Made by a program: the position numbers and the translations under genes. Under the pieces are notes generated by a model. The model saw only the letters and a program-made list of their open reading frames with translations, searched no databases and was not told where the DNA came from. Source: Verrucomicrobia subdivision 6 bacterium (lineage in GTDB: Bacteria > Verrucomicrobiota > Verrucomicrobiia > Methylacidiphilales > Verrucolacustridaceae). From it: a stretch of DNA of 21,718 bases. The stretch is from positions 1 through 21,718 of the forward strand of contig CAMBGW010000011.1 of assembly GCA_945866245.1 (NCBI GenBank), read 5' to 3'. This document shows positions 6,735 to 14,080 of the stretch, piece by piece (position 1 is the first letter of the stretch; every line of letters starts with the position of its first letter).

Positions 6735-8861
6735 GTGATAGTTAGAAAAGAGTTAAGCTGTTGCCTATCAATTGTATCGATAGTTTCGTTTTTCGCATCA
6801 ACCGCTCTTTTACACTCCCAAGGCGACACAGGGGTTGATCTTCTACCCAAACGCGCTTGGTGGGGTGGGTACGGATATGTCAACCGCACTGGAAAATTCG
6901 TTTTAGAACCGCAGTATGAATCCGCCCTTCCCTTCTCCGATTTCTTAGCTGCGGTCAAAAAAGATGGAAAATGGGGCTACATTAATGGGGAAGGCAAGTT
7001 TGTCATCGAGCCCCGGTTTGAAAATGCTTTCTTGTTTAGCGACGGAGCGGCCGCGGTTCAGGACAATGGCAAATGGGGCTTTGTCAATCGGTCGGGCAAA
7101 TTTCTTGTCGAACCAAAATACGAAAGTGCAGGTATTTTTCGCCAAGGTTTAGCCGCCGTCCGTTGGGAGGGGAAATGGGGGTTCATTAGTAAGGACGGAG
7201 AGATGGTCGTTCCACCCAAATACGAACAAGTATATTTCTTTTCCGAAGATCGCGCGGGAGCTTCCGTCAACGGCCAGTGGGGATATATCGACCGGACTGG
7301 CACCTTCACCGTCCCCCCGAAGTACGCAGAGGTCCTCCCCTTCTCCCAAGGGCTGGCCGCCGTTAACCTAGGCGGCAAACGAGAGGATAATGAATTTTCA
7401 GGAGGTGTTTGGAATTTTGTCGATCCTCAAGGCAAAGTCATCATCGACCTCGCCTTAATCTCTGCGGCTCTCCCAGAGAAAGGGGCACCCTCTCGCGTCG
7501 GCACCGATGGACGACAAGATACCACCGCTAAGATCGAAGCGGTCGAAAATGGATTTCGTGAGGGAAAAGCACGCGTACAAATAGGAACCCGCCTCCTCAA
7601 CGGCGACTTCCAAGGCCCTTCCTGGGGATTTATCGACAGCAAGGGAAATTGGCTAGCCGACGGTAATACAAAGATCCCGCTGAATTTTAGCAACTACACC
7701 CCAGGAGAAGGCTTCACCTTCGAATCTGATATTTTGGGAAATCGCGGCACCGCCGGAGATGTCCTCCAAACAGCCAAGAATGCCGAGACCATTGGAAAGG
7801 CTTACGAACAGGTGGAGCAAATCGAACGAGATGCGGACGAAGATTTTGCCTCCGCTGACCGCATGGCCGAATTAGGAGATCAAGAAGCCGCAAAAGCCAC
7901 CCGGCAATTAGGTAAGGAGAAACAGCAGGAAGCAAAGCGCCTTCGCGATGAAACCGACCGGCGGGGCGGTGAAGCCAACGCAAACTCGATCAAATACTTC
8001 GACCAAGCGCTGAAGATCTACCAGGCCTTCGTCAAAGAAAACCCCGACGATTTACGGCGAGCCGAGGCACAATACAAAGTCGGTGAAATGTATGAGCACC
8101 TCACGAAATACTGGGATGCCTACAAGGCCTACAAAAAGATGGTTGAGGAAACGGCTTCCAACCAGTACTGGGACTTGGCCATTGAGCGAATGTTCGCCAT
8201 CGGAAATGTCTACCTAGCGGGCCAACACCAGATGATGTGGAAAATTCCTATGCCTGCCGATATGAATAAAGTTGTCGAAATTTATCAGACGATTATCAAG
8301 TCAGCCCCATTCGGTTCCTATGCACCTCTGGCCACATTTCACTGTGGCTTGGCGCGTGAAAAACAGAAGAAGTGGCCCGAAGCGGTCAAGTTCTATGAGG
8401 AGCTCCTCGACAAATACCCGAAAAACGATCTGATCGACGATGCCCAATATCAAATCGGGTATGTCTGGAGCAAAGCAGCCCGCGAACCTGAATATGATCA
8501 GACCGCCGCCCAGAAAGGAATCGAAGCTTTTCAAGATTATCTGGCCCGATTTAAACGCAGCGACAAAACAGAGCAGGCCTCCGAAAATATCATTATGCTG
8601 GAGCAGCGGCTCAGTGGTGGCTCCCTTTCCGTCGCCAAGTTTTACGACAAAGCGGGCAACTACCCTGCTGCTTTGGTCTACTACAATGAGGTTTTGACCC
8701 AAACTCCCGACTCTCCCCAAGGACAAGAGGCCCGACAAAGGAAGCGAGTTCTCGAAGACCTCATCTCCGAAACGAAGCAGCAAACGAGCCCAGCTGACAA
8801 ATCCAAGATCAGTTTTAGATCGAATCCCCAAACCCAACCCCGTAATCTGCCCAATCCATGA
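6735..8861 (+). CDS. Exported WG-repeat protein fused to a BamD-like TPR domain
   Basis: The protein has 708 residues. Residues 1-28 form a signal peptide without a lipobox. Residues 46-224 hold five tandem WG repeats, four of exactly 34 residues (each with WG-[YF]-[IV], G-[KTE]-F, PKY/PRF and PFS/FSD-like turns). Further degenerate units lie near 225-240 and 297-310. A charged helical region covers about 340-415. Residues 415-680 are a TPR array resembling BamD/YfiO (the outer-membrane beta-barrel assembly lipoprotein), ending in VAKFYDKAGNYPAALVYYNEVL, a typical BamD phrase. The gene overlaps the LptE-like gene by ATGA, which fits an outer-membrane biogenesis role. WG repeats have no single known function. 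The start is GTG 6735: an in-frame TAA lies at 6720 and no ATG gives a signal peptide. True BamD is a lipoprotein, so orthology is an inference. Confidence 0.8.
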   Translation: MIVRKELSCCLSIVSIVSFFASTALLHSQGDTGVDLLPKRAWWGGYGYVNRTGKFVLEPQYESALPFSDFLAAVKKDGKWGYINGEGKFVIEPRFENAFLFSDGAAAVQDNGKWGFVNRSGKFLVEPKYESAGIFRQGLAAVRWEGKWGFISKDGEMVVPPKYEQVYFFSEDRAGASVNGQWGYIDRTGTFTVPPKYAEVLPFSQGLAAVNLGGKREDNEFSGGVWNFVDPQGKVIIDLALISAALPEKGAPSRVGTDGRQDTTAKIEAVENGFREGKARVQIGTRLLNGDFQGPSWGFIDSKGNWLADGNTKIPLNFSNYTPGEGFTFESDILGNRGTAGDVLQTAKNAETIGKAYEQVEQIERDADEDFASADRMAELGDQEAAKATRQLGKEKQQEAKRLRDETDRRGGEANANSIKYFDQALKIYQAFVKENPDDLRRAEAQYKVGEMYEHLTKYWDAYKAYKKMVEETASNQYWDLAIERMFAIGNVYLAGQHQMMWKIPMPADMNKVVEIYQTIIKSAPFGSYAPLATFHCGLAREKQKKWPEAVKFYEELLDKYPKNDLIDDAQYQIGYVWSKAAREPEYDQTAAQKGIEAFQDYLARFKRSDKTEQASENIIMLEQRLSGGSLSVAKFYDKAGNYPAALVYYNEVLTQTPDSPQGQEARQRKRVLEDLISETKQQTSPADKSKISFRSNPQTQPRNLPNP
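6870..7406 (+). repeat. Tandem WG repeats (102-bp coding units)
   Basis: Protein units start at residues 46, 80, 114, 148 and 182 of the WG/BamD-like gene. The first four are exactly 34 residues (102 bp); the fifth carries an insertion. The conserved frame is WG(Y/F)(I/V)...G(K/T)F.V.P.Y.....F...LAAV..(G)K. Nucleotide identity between units is low, so this is an old protein-level duplication and not a recent DNA repeat. Confidence 0.85.
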
Positions 8862-9370
8862 ACTGGCCCCTTCTTGCCCTCCTGCCCTTGTTTCTGGGTG
8901 CTTGCGCCTCTTATCAAATGGGAAGCACCCCCAAACAAGCCAACCTCAAAGACGTCAAAGTTATCTATGTTCCAACCGCCCAGAATGAAACCGATGAGAC
9001 CGACCTGCCTGGCATCATGACCAATGCCATCCTGCAGGAGATCGACCGGGACGGAACCTTTCGCCACGCGCGTAAAGACGAGAGTGATGCGATTCTTGAG
9101 GTGACCATTAAGAAGGTCGAACGCTCTGCCATTCGGCAATCAACCGAGCAGTTCCTGACAACTCTCCAATTTCAACTGCTCGTCACAGTGCAATACCGGC
9201 TTTTCAATCTGAAGGACAAGAAAGATGCGGTCCCCAACTCCACCGTGATTGGCACCACCACCTTTTTCGTACAGGGCGACCAAACAGAATCCCAACGCCA
9301 AGCCTACCCCCTCGCTGCCATCAACGCCGCACAGACCATAGTGAGTTCAATTTCGAATAGCGGTTGGTAA
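8858..9370 (+). CDS. lptE: LptE-like outer-membrane lipoprotein (LPS assembly)
   Basis: The 170-residue lipoprotein has signal peptide residues 1-15 with lipobox LGAC and lipidated C16. LptE plugs the LptD barrel that inserts lipopolysaccharide into the outer leaflet. The body follows the LptE pattern: a short basic/polar start, the VIYVPTAQNET strand, a helix with ...LPGIMTNAILQEIDRDGTF, then DAILEVTIKKVERSAI and a strand-rich core. It overlaps the WG/BamD-like gene by ATGA, so it is translationally coupled. Its 3' end overlaps the convergent DUF4239 gene by 24 bp. The family is divergent, so the assignment rests on pattern and context. Confidence 0.75.
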   Translation: MNWPLLALLPLFLGACASYQMGSTPKQANLKDVKVIYVPTAQNETDETDLPGIMTNAILQEIDRDGTFRHARKDESDAILEVTIKKVERSAIRQSTEQFLTTLQFQLLVTVQYRLFNLKDKKDAVPNSTVIGTTTFFVQGDQTESQRQAYPLAAINAAQTIVSSISNSGW

Positions 9371-10237
9371 TGCTGGAGTAGCATCTCGGTTCGGTTTGGC
9401 GGCACCGAAACTCGTTCTTACGTCTCTCAGGATCGCATCCGCTGCATCCATTCGAATCAGGCCCACCCGAGGATACTCAATATCAAGAATGACATAACAG
9501 GTCAGTGTAATCGTCGCGATGAAAAGAGCCTGATGCACCCTTGCCCTTTTCTCCATACCCGCCAGCTGATATCCCACGAGAAGAGATGAGATTAGACAGA
9601 AGGCTAGGAGCATTCCAAAAATTACTATCGGAGGGTGGAACTGCATCGCAGACATTCTGCTTGTCGTAATGTCAAACATGGCATTAAGCGCAGGGATCAA
9701 CTGCATTCCTGGCAAAGGGGTTGTACTTTTCGACACGGAAAGCAAAGATTCACGCCAAATCTCTTTCTGCAGATTCTGGCTGCGCTGATACTCCGCCACC
9801 ACAGCCTGCGTGTCAGGGATCAGCTGGTACGTACGAATCCTCGAGTCCGTGTATTCACGAAAGAGTTGCTGCAGCACTCGACAATCGTCCACCGGGAGAA
9901 GATTTAAGCGCAAGTAAGCTGTTCCAATATTGTTTGCCTCCTCCACGATCATATTTCTTCTTCCCTCAAAACGATTGAGAGAGGAGTTAAATGTGAAGGC
10001 CACTAAAAGACCGAATAACGCAAAAATGGGCGCATCAATCACGCTCAGCGTTTCCTTTAACTGACCCTTCCCTTCCCGCAAATGCCTGGCCCCAAGTCGG
10101 GACCCTAATTCCAAAAGAAAATACATTCCAATGGCTAAGGCTATGACCAATGGGAAAGTTAGGGTATAAAGCAACATCGGTACTTGGTTGAAAACGGTGA
10201 TCGCCATGCAAGAGGCGGGCAAGAAATGCTCGGTCAT
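9347..10237 (-). CDS. DUF4239 (bestrophin-like) integral membrane protein
   Basis: The 296-residue protein has four membrane segments: two near the N-terminus (VPMLLYTLTFPLVIALAIG, then APIFALFGLLVAFTF) and two near the C-terminus (PIVIFGMLLAFCLISSLLVG, then FIATITLTCYVIL). A soluble helical middle separates the pairs. The DUF4239 hallmark R(F)EGRR...EEANNIGTAYLR follows the second segment. The family is distantly compared with bestrophin channels but has no proven activity. ATG 10237 was chosen because TTGACT-16-GAAAGT ends 7 nt upstream; ATG 10207 is the alternative. The open frame continues to 10348 but would then overlap dus. It lies 43 nt after dus on the same strand and probably has its own promoter. 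Confidence 0.83.
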   Translation of the reverse strand: MTEHFLPASCMAITVFNQVPMLLYTLTFPLVIALAIGMYFLLELGSRLGARHLREGKGQLKETLSVIDAPIFALFGLLVAFTFNSSLNRFEGRRNMIVEEANNIGTAYLRLNLLPVDDCRVLQQLFREYTDSRIRTYQLIPDTQAVVAEYQRSQNLQKEIWRESLLSVSKSTTPLPGMQLIPALNAMFDITTSRMSAMQFHPPIVIFGMLLAFCLISSLLVGYQLAGMEKRARVHQALFIATITLTCYVILDIEYPRVGLIRMDAADAILRDVRTSFGAAKPNRDATPALPTAIRN

Positions 10238-10244
10238 CAAGGCA

Positions 10245-10272
10245 ACTTTCAGGAAATTGGCTTCTGAGTCAA
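10245..10272 (-). promoter_or_regulatory. Candidate promoter for the DUF4239 gene abutting its start codon
   Basis: On the minus strand, TTGACT (10272-10267, five of six to consensus), 16 bp, then GAAAGT (10250-10245, three of six). Seven nt follow before ATG 10237, so the predicted transcript starts at the ATG itself. It lies in the 43-nt gap after dus. Confidence 0.45.
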
Positions 10273-10280
10273 ACCTTCCT

Positions 10281-11384
10281 CTACCAATTTTCCACCGGCC
10301 CTTGGGGGACAGGAATCTCCGACCGCTCCACCGGCCCATCCCCCGCAAAAACCGCCTCTAACCTCGAGGGCGCAAATTTCACCAGTAGCTCCCCCTTCTC
10401 ATCCAAAAATTGCTTTCGCCACTCCCGATAATCCCCCAACGCTTTCTCATAGTCCGCACGGTTAGAAATACGCACGGCCGCTTTTTTGAACTCGCTGGAT
10501 GGGCCAAACCTTCTCGCATACCAAGGAATCACCTTACGAAAAAGCACACAACCTCTCTCCTCCCCGAAAAATTCGATATTTCTGTCTAAATGGAGGCTCA
10601 TCACTTGAACCCGCTCCTCAAAATCGGGTTCGGCCATTAATTCTCCAGTCTCCAAATAGTGAGCTGTCGCCCGAAAGATCCAAGGATTGAGAAAGGCTCC
10701 TCGTCCTACACTTACCCCAGCACACCCGGTTTCTGTCATCATCCGTTTCGCCCCCTCTGGCGTGGTCACATCACCATTGCCAATGACTGGAATCCGAACT
10801 GAAGCAACCACCGCCGCAATCCCCTCCAAACTTCCTTTGCCAGAGAAACCCTGCTGCCTCGTCCGACCATGAACAAAGACTCCAGCGACACCCGCTTCCT
10901 CTAAGGCCTTTGCTAGATTGGGTGCGGTTAAGTTTTTTTCATCCCAACCCAACCTCATCTTTGCCGTCACCGGGATCTGAACCGCTCCAACCATTCCTTG
11001 GACCAGCTCCGCGGTCTTGGTTAACTCCGTCATCATTGCGGAACCCCCGCCCACCTTGCAGACCTTGCGAACCGGACAACCCATATTGATGTCAACCGAG
11101 TTGGCCCCCAAGTCCTCACACTTCTTCGCCGCATCCCGCATTTCCGAGGCCACCGCCCCAAAAAGTTGCACCGCCCATGGCCGGTCGTCAGGGGATGTCG
11201 CCACCAACTCCAAAGCCCTGCGATTATTTTCCAGCAAAGATCGCGCATTAACCAGATCCGTCGTCGCCAAACCACATCCCCCAATTTCACGTACCGTCCG
11301 CCGAAAAGGCAGATTGGTATATCCCGCTAAGGGGGAGAGACAAAGTGGAGTCGCAAGCTCCAGAGAGCCGAAACGTAATTTCAC
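10281..11384 (-). CDS. dus: tRNA-dihydrouridine synthase, DusB/NifR3-like
   Basis: This FMN-dependent enzyme reduces specific uridines in tRNA to dihydrouridine. It has 367 residues, slightly longer than DusB because of a Pro-rich C-terminal tail. Seen: PLAGYTNLPFR (18-28, FMN site; Dus usually has M/V-T-D here), the catalytic C103 in NMGCPVRKV, K142 in VTAKMRLGW, HGRTRQQ (172-178) and IGNGDV with the phosphate-binding GxxxGRG-like AGVSVGRGA. The C-terminal helical tRNA-binding domain is present. The start is GTG 11384, overlapping the upstream SDR stop as GTGA, with a good AAGGAA Shine-Dalgarno inside the SDR end. The dus-SDR pair is therefore translationally coupled. Which of the Dus subfamilies it belongs to is less certain than the family. 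Confidence 0.93.
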   Translation of the reverse strand: MKLRFGSLELATPLCLSPLAGYTNLPFRRTVREIGGCGLATTDLVNARSLLENNRRALELVATSPDDRPWAVQLFGAVASEMRDAAKKCEDLGANSVDINMGCPVRKVCKVGGGSAMMTELTKTAELVQGMVGAVQIPVTAKMRLGWDEKNLTAPNLAKALEEAGVAGVFVHGRTRQQGFSGKGSLEGIAAVVASVRIPVIGNGDVTTPEGAKRMMTETGCAGVSVGRGAFLNPWIFRATAHYLETGELMAEPDFEERVQVMSLHLDRNIEFFGEERGCVLFRKVIPWYARRFGPSSEFKKAAVRISNRADYEKALGDYREWRKQFLDEKGELLVKFAPSRLEAVFAGDGPVERSEIPVPQGPVENW

Positions 11385-12229
11385 AATTTCCTTTCACTGA
11401 TTTCCCATATCCGCTGGGCATCTTCCAAGCTTTGCGCTGCTTTCGACGGAACCCGCTCTTTCCGACTTGCATAATAACCCCCTTGGATCGGTCTCTGCGT
11501 ACGGGAGGCCAACCAGACAGCTGTATCCGCTCCTTGCTCGTTACTCTTTCCCCATACTTTTTTAAGAATACGAAAGGCGGCACCCGCAAAACCAAGATTC
11601 TCATCTCCCAAGGCCGAGTTCACTAACCCTGGATGCATCGCACAAATTCGTATTTTTGAGTCCCCTATCCACCGCCCCTGCTCCGCCACATAAAGAATGT
11701 TGCTCAATTTAGTCAGGCAGTATGCCCTCCAACCGTCCCACTTCCTCTCACCTTGCAAATTATCCCACTGAATTGAGCCCATCCGATGAGCCTCGGATGC
11801 GGTGCAGATCACTCTCGGGTCCACCGACTTTTCCAATAAAGGCAAAAGTCTTTGCGTCAAATCTACATACGCCAGGTGGTTCATCGCCCAAGTTCGCTCC
11901 AATCCCTCCTCCGTCACCCTGCGCTCCGTGAAGTACCCGCCCGCATTATTCCACAGAACATCCAACTTACCTTCCGTTACCATCAGCTTTTCTGCCAACT
12001 CCCCCACCTGCTTTCGAGATGTTAGGTCCACGGAGTAGGTTCTGACCTCGGGGGCTCCTGCCATTTTGCAGCTCCTAGCCACCTCCTCCAAACGACCACG
12101 GTGCCGTCCTACCAAAACTAACTCCGCACCAAGTGCTGCCAGCTGCAATGCCCCGGCACGACCGATGCCCCGTGTAGCCCCCGTGATCAAGACCACCTTG
12201 CCCTTCATACTAATTAAAGGTTCGCCCAT
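11381..12229 (-). CDS. Short-chain dehydrogenase/reductase (retinol-dehydrogenase-like)
   Basis: An NAD(P)-dependent classical SDR of 282 residues. Seen: the Rossmann motif TGATRGIG (16-23), DLT (68-70, adenine contact), NNAG (94-97), the catalytic S145 (TASEAH), and Y170-x3-K174 (YCLTK). The HPGLVNSALG loop after the active site is typical of retinol dehydrogenase/WWOX-like SDRs; the substrate is unknown. ATG 12229 was chosen because TTGGTA-16-TATAAA ends 6 nt upstream. ATG 12208 (MKGKVVLITG) is equally good by homology. The frame stays open to 12298, but that extension runs into the tRNA 3'-end repeat. It is the first gene of the SDR-dus unit, with a GTGA overlap. Confidence 0.88.
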   Translation of the reverse strand: MGEPLISMKGKVVLITGATRGIGRAGALQLAALGAELVLVGRHRGRLEEVARSCKMAGAPEVRTYSVDLTSRKQVGELAEKLMVTEGKLDVLWNNAGGYFTERRVTEEGLERTWAMNHLAYVDLTQRLLPLLEKSVDPRVICTASEAHRMGSIQWDNLQGERKWDGWRAYCLTKLSNILYVAEQGRWIGDSKIRICAMHPGLVNSALGDENLGFAGAAFRILKKVWGKSNEQGADTAVWLASRTQRPIQGGYYASRKERVPSKAAQSLEDAQRIWEISERKL

Positions 12230-12235
12230 CGACTT

Positions 12236-12263
12236 TTTATAGCGGAATTCTGCCACATACCAA
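12236..12263 (-). promoter_or_regulatory. Candidate promoter for SDR-dus
   Basis: On the minus strand, TTGGTA (12263-12258), 16 bp, then TATAAA (12241-12236), with six nt before ATG 12229. The predicted transcript would begin at the ATG. There is no Shine-Dalgarno before ATG 12229 or ATG 12208. Confidence 0.45.
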
Positions 12264-12287
12264 GAGTGCTCGAATGCGATGATCGAC

Positions 12288-12305
12288 CATGGAGCCATGG
12301 GGATT
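12288..12305 (-). repeat. Copy of the tRNA-Ala 3' end (direct repeat, unit 2)
   Basis: These 18 bp are identical to 12371-12388, which holds the T-loop-to-discriminator end of the tRNA-Ala gene plus two bases. The copy lies 83 bp downstream of the original in tRNA orientation. The bases next to it (GGACC on its 5' side in tRNA orientation) no longer match the T-arm, although a TTTGAAGGGG remnant is present. It may be an att-like scar or a partial tRNA duplication. Confidence 0.7.
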
Positions 12306-12370
12306 GGTCCCCTTCAAACCCGCCCCTGACCCATCCTAGTTACGCCTCTGGCGAGAAAAGAATGATGGCT

Positions 12371-12388
12371 CATGGAGCCATGGGGATT
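12371..12388 (-). repeat. tRNA-Ala 3' end (direct repeat, unit 1)
   Basis: This is the intact copy of the 18-bp direct repeat, covering the 3' part of the T-arm, the acceptor strand and the discriminator base of tRNA-Ala, plus two flanking bases. It pairs with 12288-12305. The 65 bp between the repeats hold no gene. Confidence 0.7.
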
Positions 12389-12445
12389 CGAACCCCAGAC
12401 CTCCTCAATGCCATTGAGGCGCTCTACCAACTGAGCTATGACCCC
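12373..12445 (-). tRNA. tRNA-Ala, anticodon GGC
   Basis: A 73-nt cloverleaf on the minus strand. The acceptor GGGGTCA pairs with TGGCTCC and includes the G3:U70 wobble that marks alanine tRNAs. D-arm: AGCTCAGTTGGTAGAGC. The anticodon stem CCTCA/TGAGG encloses loop ATGGCAT, giving anticodon GGC (reads GCC and GCU). T-arm: GGGGTTCGAATCCCC. The discriminator is A73. No CCA is encoded; TG follows. It is flanked by a copy of its own 3' end. Confidence 0.97.
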
Positions 12446-12482
12446 GAAAGAAAGTAAAACCGTATCGCAAAAAACTCTCACC

Positions 12483-12501
12483 GCCAAGGCAAACCCTTGG
12501 C
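12483..12501. promoter_or_regulatory. Inverted repeat upstream of the LysM lipoprotein gene
   Basis: GCCAAGG and CCTTGGC form a perfect 7-bp inverted repeat around a 5-nt centre (CAAAC). It lies in the gap between the tRNA-Ala gene and the divergent lipoprotein gene, about 36 bp before the ATG, and overlaps possible -35 sequences. It could be an operator or a small hairpin; function unknown. Confidence 0.3.
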
Positions 12502-12536
12502 TTGCGAAATCTCCTCTCTCCCATCATTCTAGGCAC

Positions 12537-13364
12537 ATGAAGAAATCCATCCTCCTGGCTCTCTTAACCGCCCTTGCCTTTACCTCCTGTCAGCAAGCCC
12601 CATCGGGATCTGATGCTGAAGACGAAAGAAATCCATTTTTCCGCCAAGCCAGTAAAGATGTGGCCGACCTAAATTACCCCGCAGCCATCAAGCAGTTCGA
12701 AAAAGCACTGGCGGTTAACCCCACCGTGGTAAAGGCCTACCTCCAGATTGGCCTTCTCTACGGGGATAAACTCGGCGATCCGATTAGTGCAATCTACTTT
12801 TACCAAAAGTATCTCGAAGCCCGCCCGAATGCCTCTGAGCGTGAGGAAGTTGTCGCCGCCATGGAAAAAGCAAAAATCGATTTTGCCCTTAGCCTCACCA
12901 ATAGCGGCATCCAAAATGCAGCTGAAATTGCCAAGATGAGTAAAGAGAATGTCGATCTCAAGCAGCAGATCGCTCAGCTTCAAGGAACCCTCGCTGCCAA
13001 AGAGGCTCAAGTCTCTCAAGCGGCCGGAGCCGCCACCCCACCCAAAGCAACCGCGGTCGTTCCTGCATCCCCAAGCGCAGAGAAGAGGCCCTTGAAAGCC
13101 CCGTCGGTGAAGCCCCAGGAAGCCGCCAACGCAATTCCCTCTGTGCCTGCCTCAACCCCACCCGCTGCCCCTGCAGAGGCTGCCACCCCTTCCGCCGATG
13201 CAAAACAGCACACGATTGGCCGCGGAGATACACTTTGGAAACTCGCCCGAAAATATTATCCTGCATCCCTCGACCTCAACGAGGAAATCGCCAAGATCAA
13301 ATCTGCGAATCCGGGTCTTGATGACCGCAATCTGAAGATCGGCACCGTGATCACCATTCCATGA
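12537..13364 (+). CDS. TPR and LysM domain lipoprotein
   Basis: The 275-residue lipoprotein has a signal peptide with C18 after AFTS (a relaxed lipobox). One or two TPR-like helical repeats cover about 33-95, and a coiled-coil-like stretch covers 130-160. A Pro/Ala-rich linker spans 161-222, and a C-terminal LysM peptidoglycan-binding domain covers 224-275 (HTIGRGDTLWKLARKYYP ... LKIGTVITIP). The layout suggests an outer-membrane-anchored protein reaching the cell wall. ATG 12537 is used; the open frame upstream runs into the tRNA gene and gives no signal peptide. The Shine-Dalgarno is weak. It overlaps the next gene by ATGA. Confidence 0.87.
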   Translation: MKKSILLALLTALAFTSCQQAPSGSDAEDERNPFFRQASKDVADLNYPAAIKQFEKALAVNPTVVKAYLQIGLLYGDKLGDPISAIYFYQKYLEARPNASEREEVVAAMEKAKIDFALSLTNSGIQNAAEIAKMSKENVDLKQQIAQLQGTLAAKEAQVSQAAGAATPPKATAVVPASPSAEKRPLKAPSVKPQEAANAIPSVPASTPPAAPAEAATPSADAKQHTIGRGDTLWKLARKYYPASLDLNEEIAKIKSANPGLDDRNLKIGTVITIP

Positions 13365-13981
13365 GTCGCCTCCGCTCCTCACCTGACGATCAGCAAGATC
13401 TTCCCCTGCCCTCTGGGGGCCCGATAGAAGATCTAAGCGCAGAGCTCCAACAGCGACAACATGAGCTGATTCAACTGCAAAGGCAGCAACAAGACCTCGA
13501 AGCACGCAAAAAACAGCTCGAAGAACTCAGCACTCGGCGCCACGAACTGCTCCAAGGCCAAAAAGAAATCAGGGATAGTCTCCTGCGTGGAATCATTATT
13601 CTCGAACGTGCCGAGGCTCAAGGCCGCAAAGAAGTGGATCAGATGAACGAAACCCGGCAAGTCTTCAGCGAGCAACTTTCCCAAATCACCAGCATCGATC
13701 CCTCGGAGTGGCTGGCCACCGGAATCGAAGAGGAGCTCTCAAAATCCCTCGCCAAGGTTGACCAAGCCCAAGCCATCTACACTCAATCCCGTGCAAAAAT
13801 CGATGCTCTCAGAGGTCGAGATCTCGACCCTACAGCCGATGACCCTGAGGGAAGCACCAACAACTCATCTGCCTCTGCCCAAGAGTCCTTTTCCACCAAT
13901 CTGGTGCGAGGTCTTGCCTTTAACCTCCCTCTTATCGTAGCCGCGATTGTTGGCCTGATTCTTTACAGCATCCTGAAATAA
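13361..13981 (+). CDS. Coiled-coil protein with C-terminal membrane anchor, unknown function
   Basis: I do not recognise this 206-residue protein. Residues 24-75 are a Gln/Glu/Leu-rich coiled coil, and a second helical stretch runs to about 150. A short acidic, Ser/Asn-rich linker (155-178) precedes one membrane segment at about 184-204 (GLAFNLPLIVAAIVGLILYS), with almost no residues after it. There is no N-terminal signal, so it is probably tail-anchored in the inner membrane with the coiled coil in the cytoplasm. It is translationally coupled (ATGA) to the LysM lipoprotein, which suggests an envelope-related role. Confidence 0.75.
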   Translation: MSRLRSSPDDQQDLPLPSGGPIEDLSAELQQRQHELIQLQRQQQDLEARKKQLEELSTRRHELLQGQKEIRDSLLRGIIILERAEAQGRKEVDQMNETRQVFSEQLSQITSIDPSEWLATGIEEELSKSLAKVDQAQAIYTQSRAKIDALRGRDLDPTADDPEGSTNNSSASAQESFSTNLVRGLAFNLPLIVAAIVGLILYSILK

Positions 13982-14014
13982 TTTTTCGCCGGATGGAGTT
14001 AGGCGTAAATTATT
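13977..14014 (+). terminator. Hairpin at the end of the coiled-coil gene, possible terminator
   Basis: AATAATTT (13977-13984) and AAATTATT (14007-14014) are perfectly complementary. Inside them CGCC pairs with GGCG, leaving a loop of about 11 nt. The stem includes the stop codon. No T-run follows, so Rho-independent termination is doubtful; it may protect or process the mRNA. Confidence 0.4.
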
Positions 14015-14046
14015 CCCACGCTCCGTGAACACTATTTCTCTCACAC

Positions 14047-14075
14047 TTGATTTACACCATATCCCTTTCGATACT
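14047..14075 (+). promoter_or_regulatory. Candidate promoter for the small membrane protein gene
   Basis: TTGATT (14047-14052), 17 bp, GATACT (14070-14075), each four of six to consensus. ATG 14081 follows after 5 nt (TAAGG). The transcript would start at the ATG. The AAGG is too close to act as a Shine-Dalgarno. Confidence 0.38.
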
Positions 14076-14080
14076 TAAGG

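Noticed and set aside
8301..8837. 178-codon open frame on the minus strand inside the TPR region
   Set aside because: It is a shadow of the plus-strand gene; hydrophobic composition comes from the reverse codons of a Lys/Glu-rich protein.
10238..10348. Upstream extension of the DUF4239 gene
   Set aside because: It overlaps the dus 3' end and adds no membrane or conserved sequence; a promoter fits ATG 10237.
12438..12536. Upstream extension of the LysM lipoprotein gene
   Set aside because: The frame overlaps the tRNA-Ala gene and removes the signal peptide; ATG 12537 gives a clean lipoprotein start.
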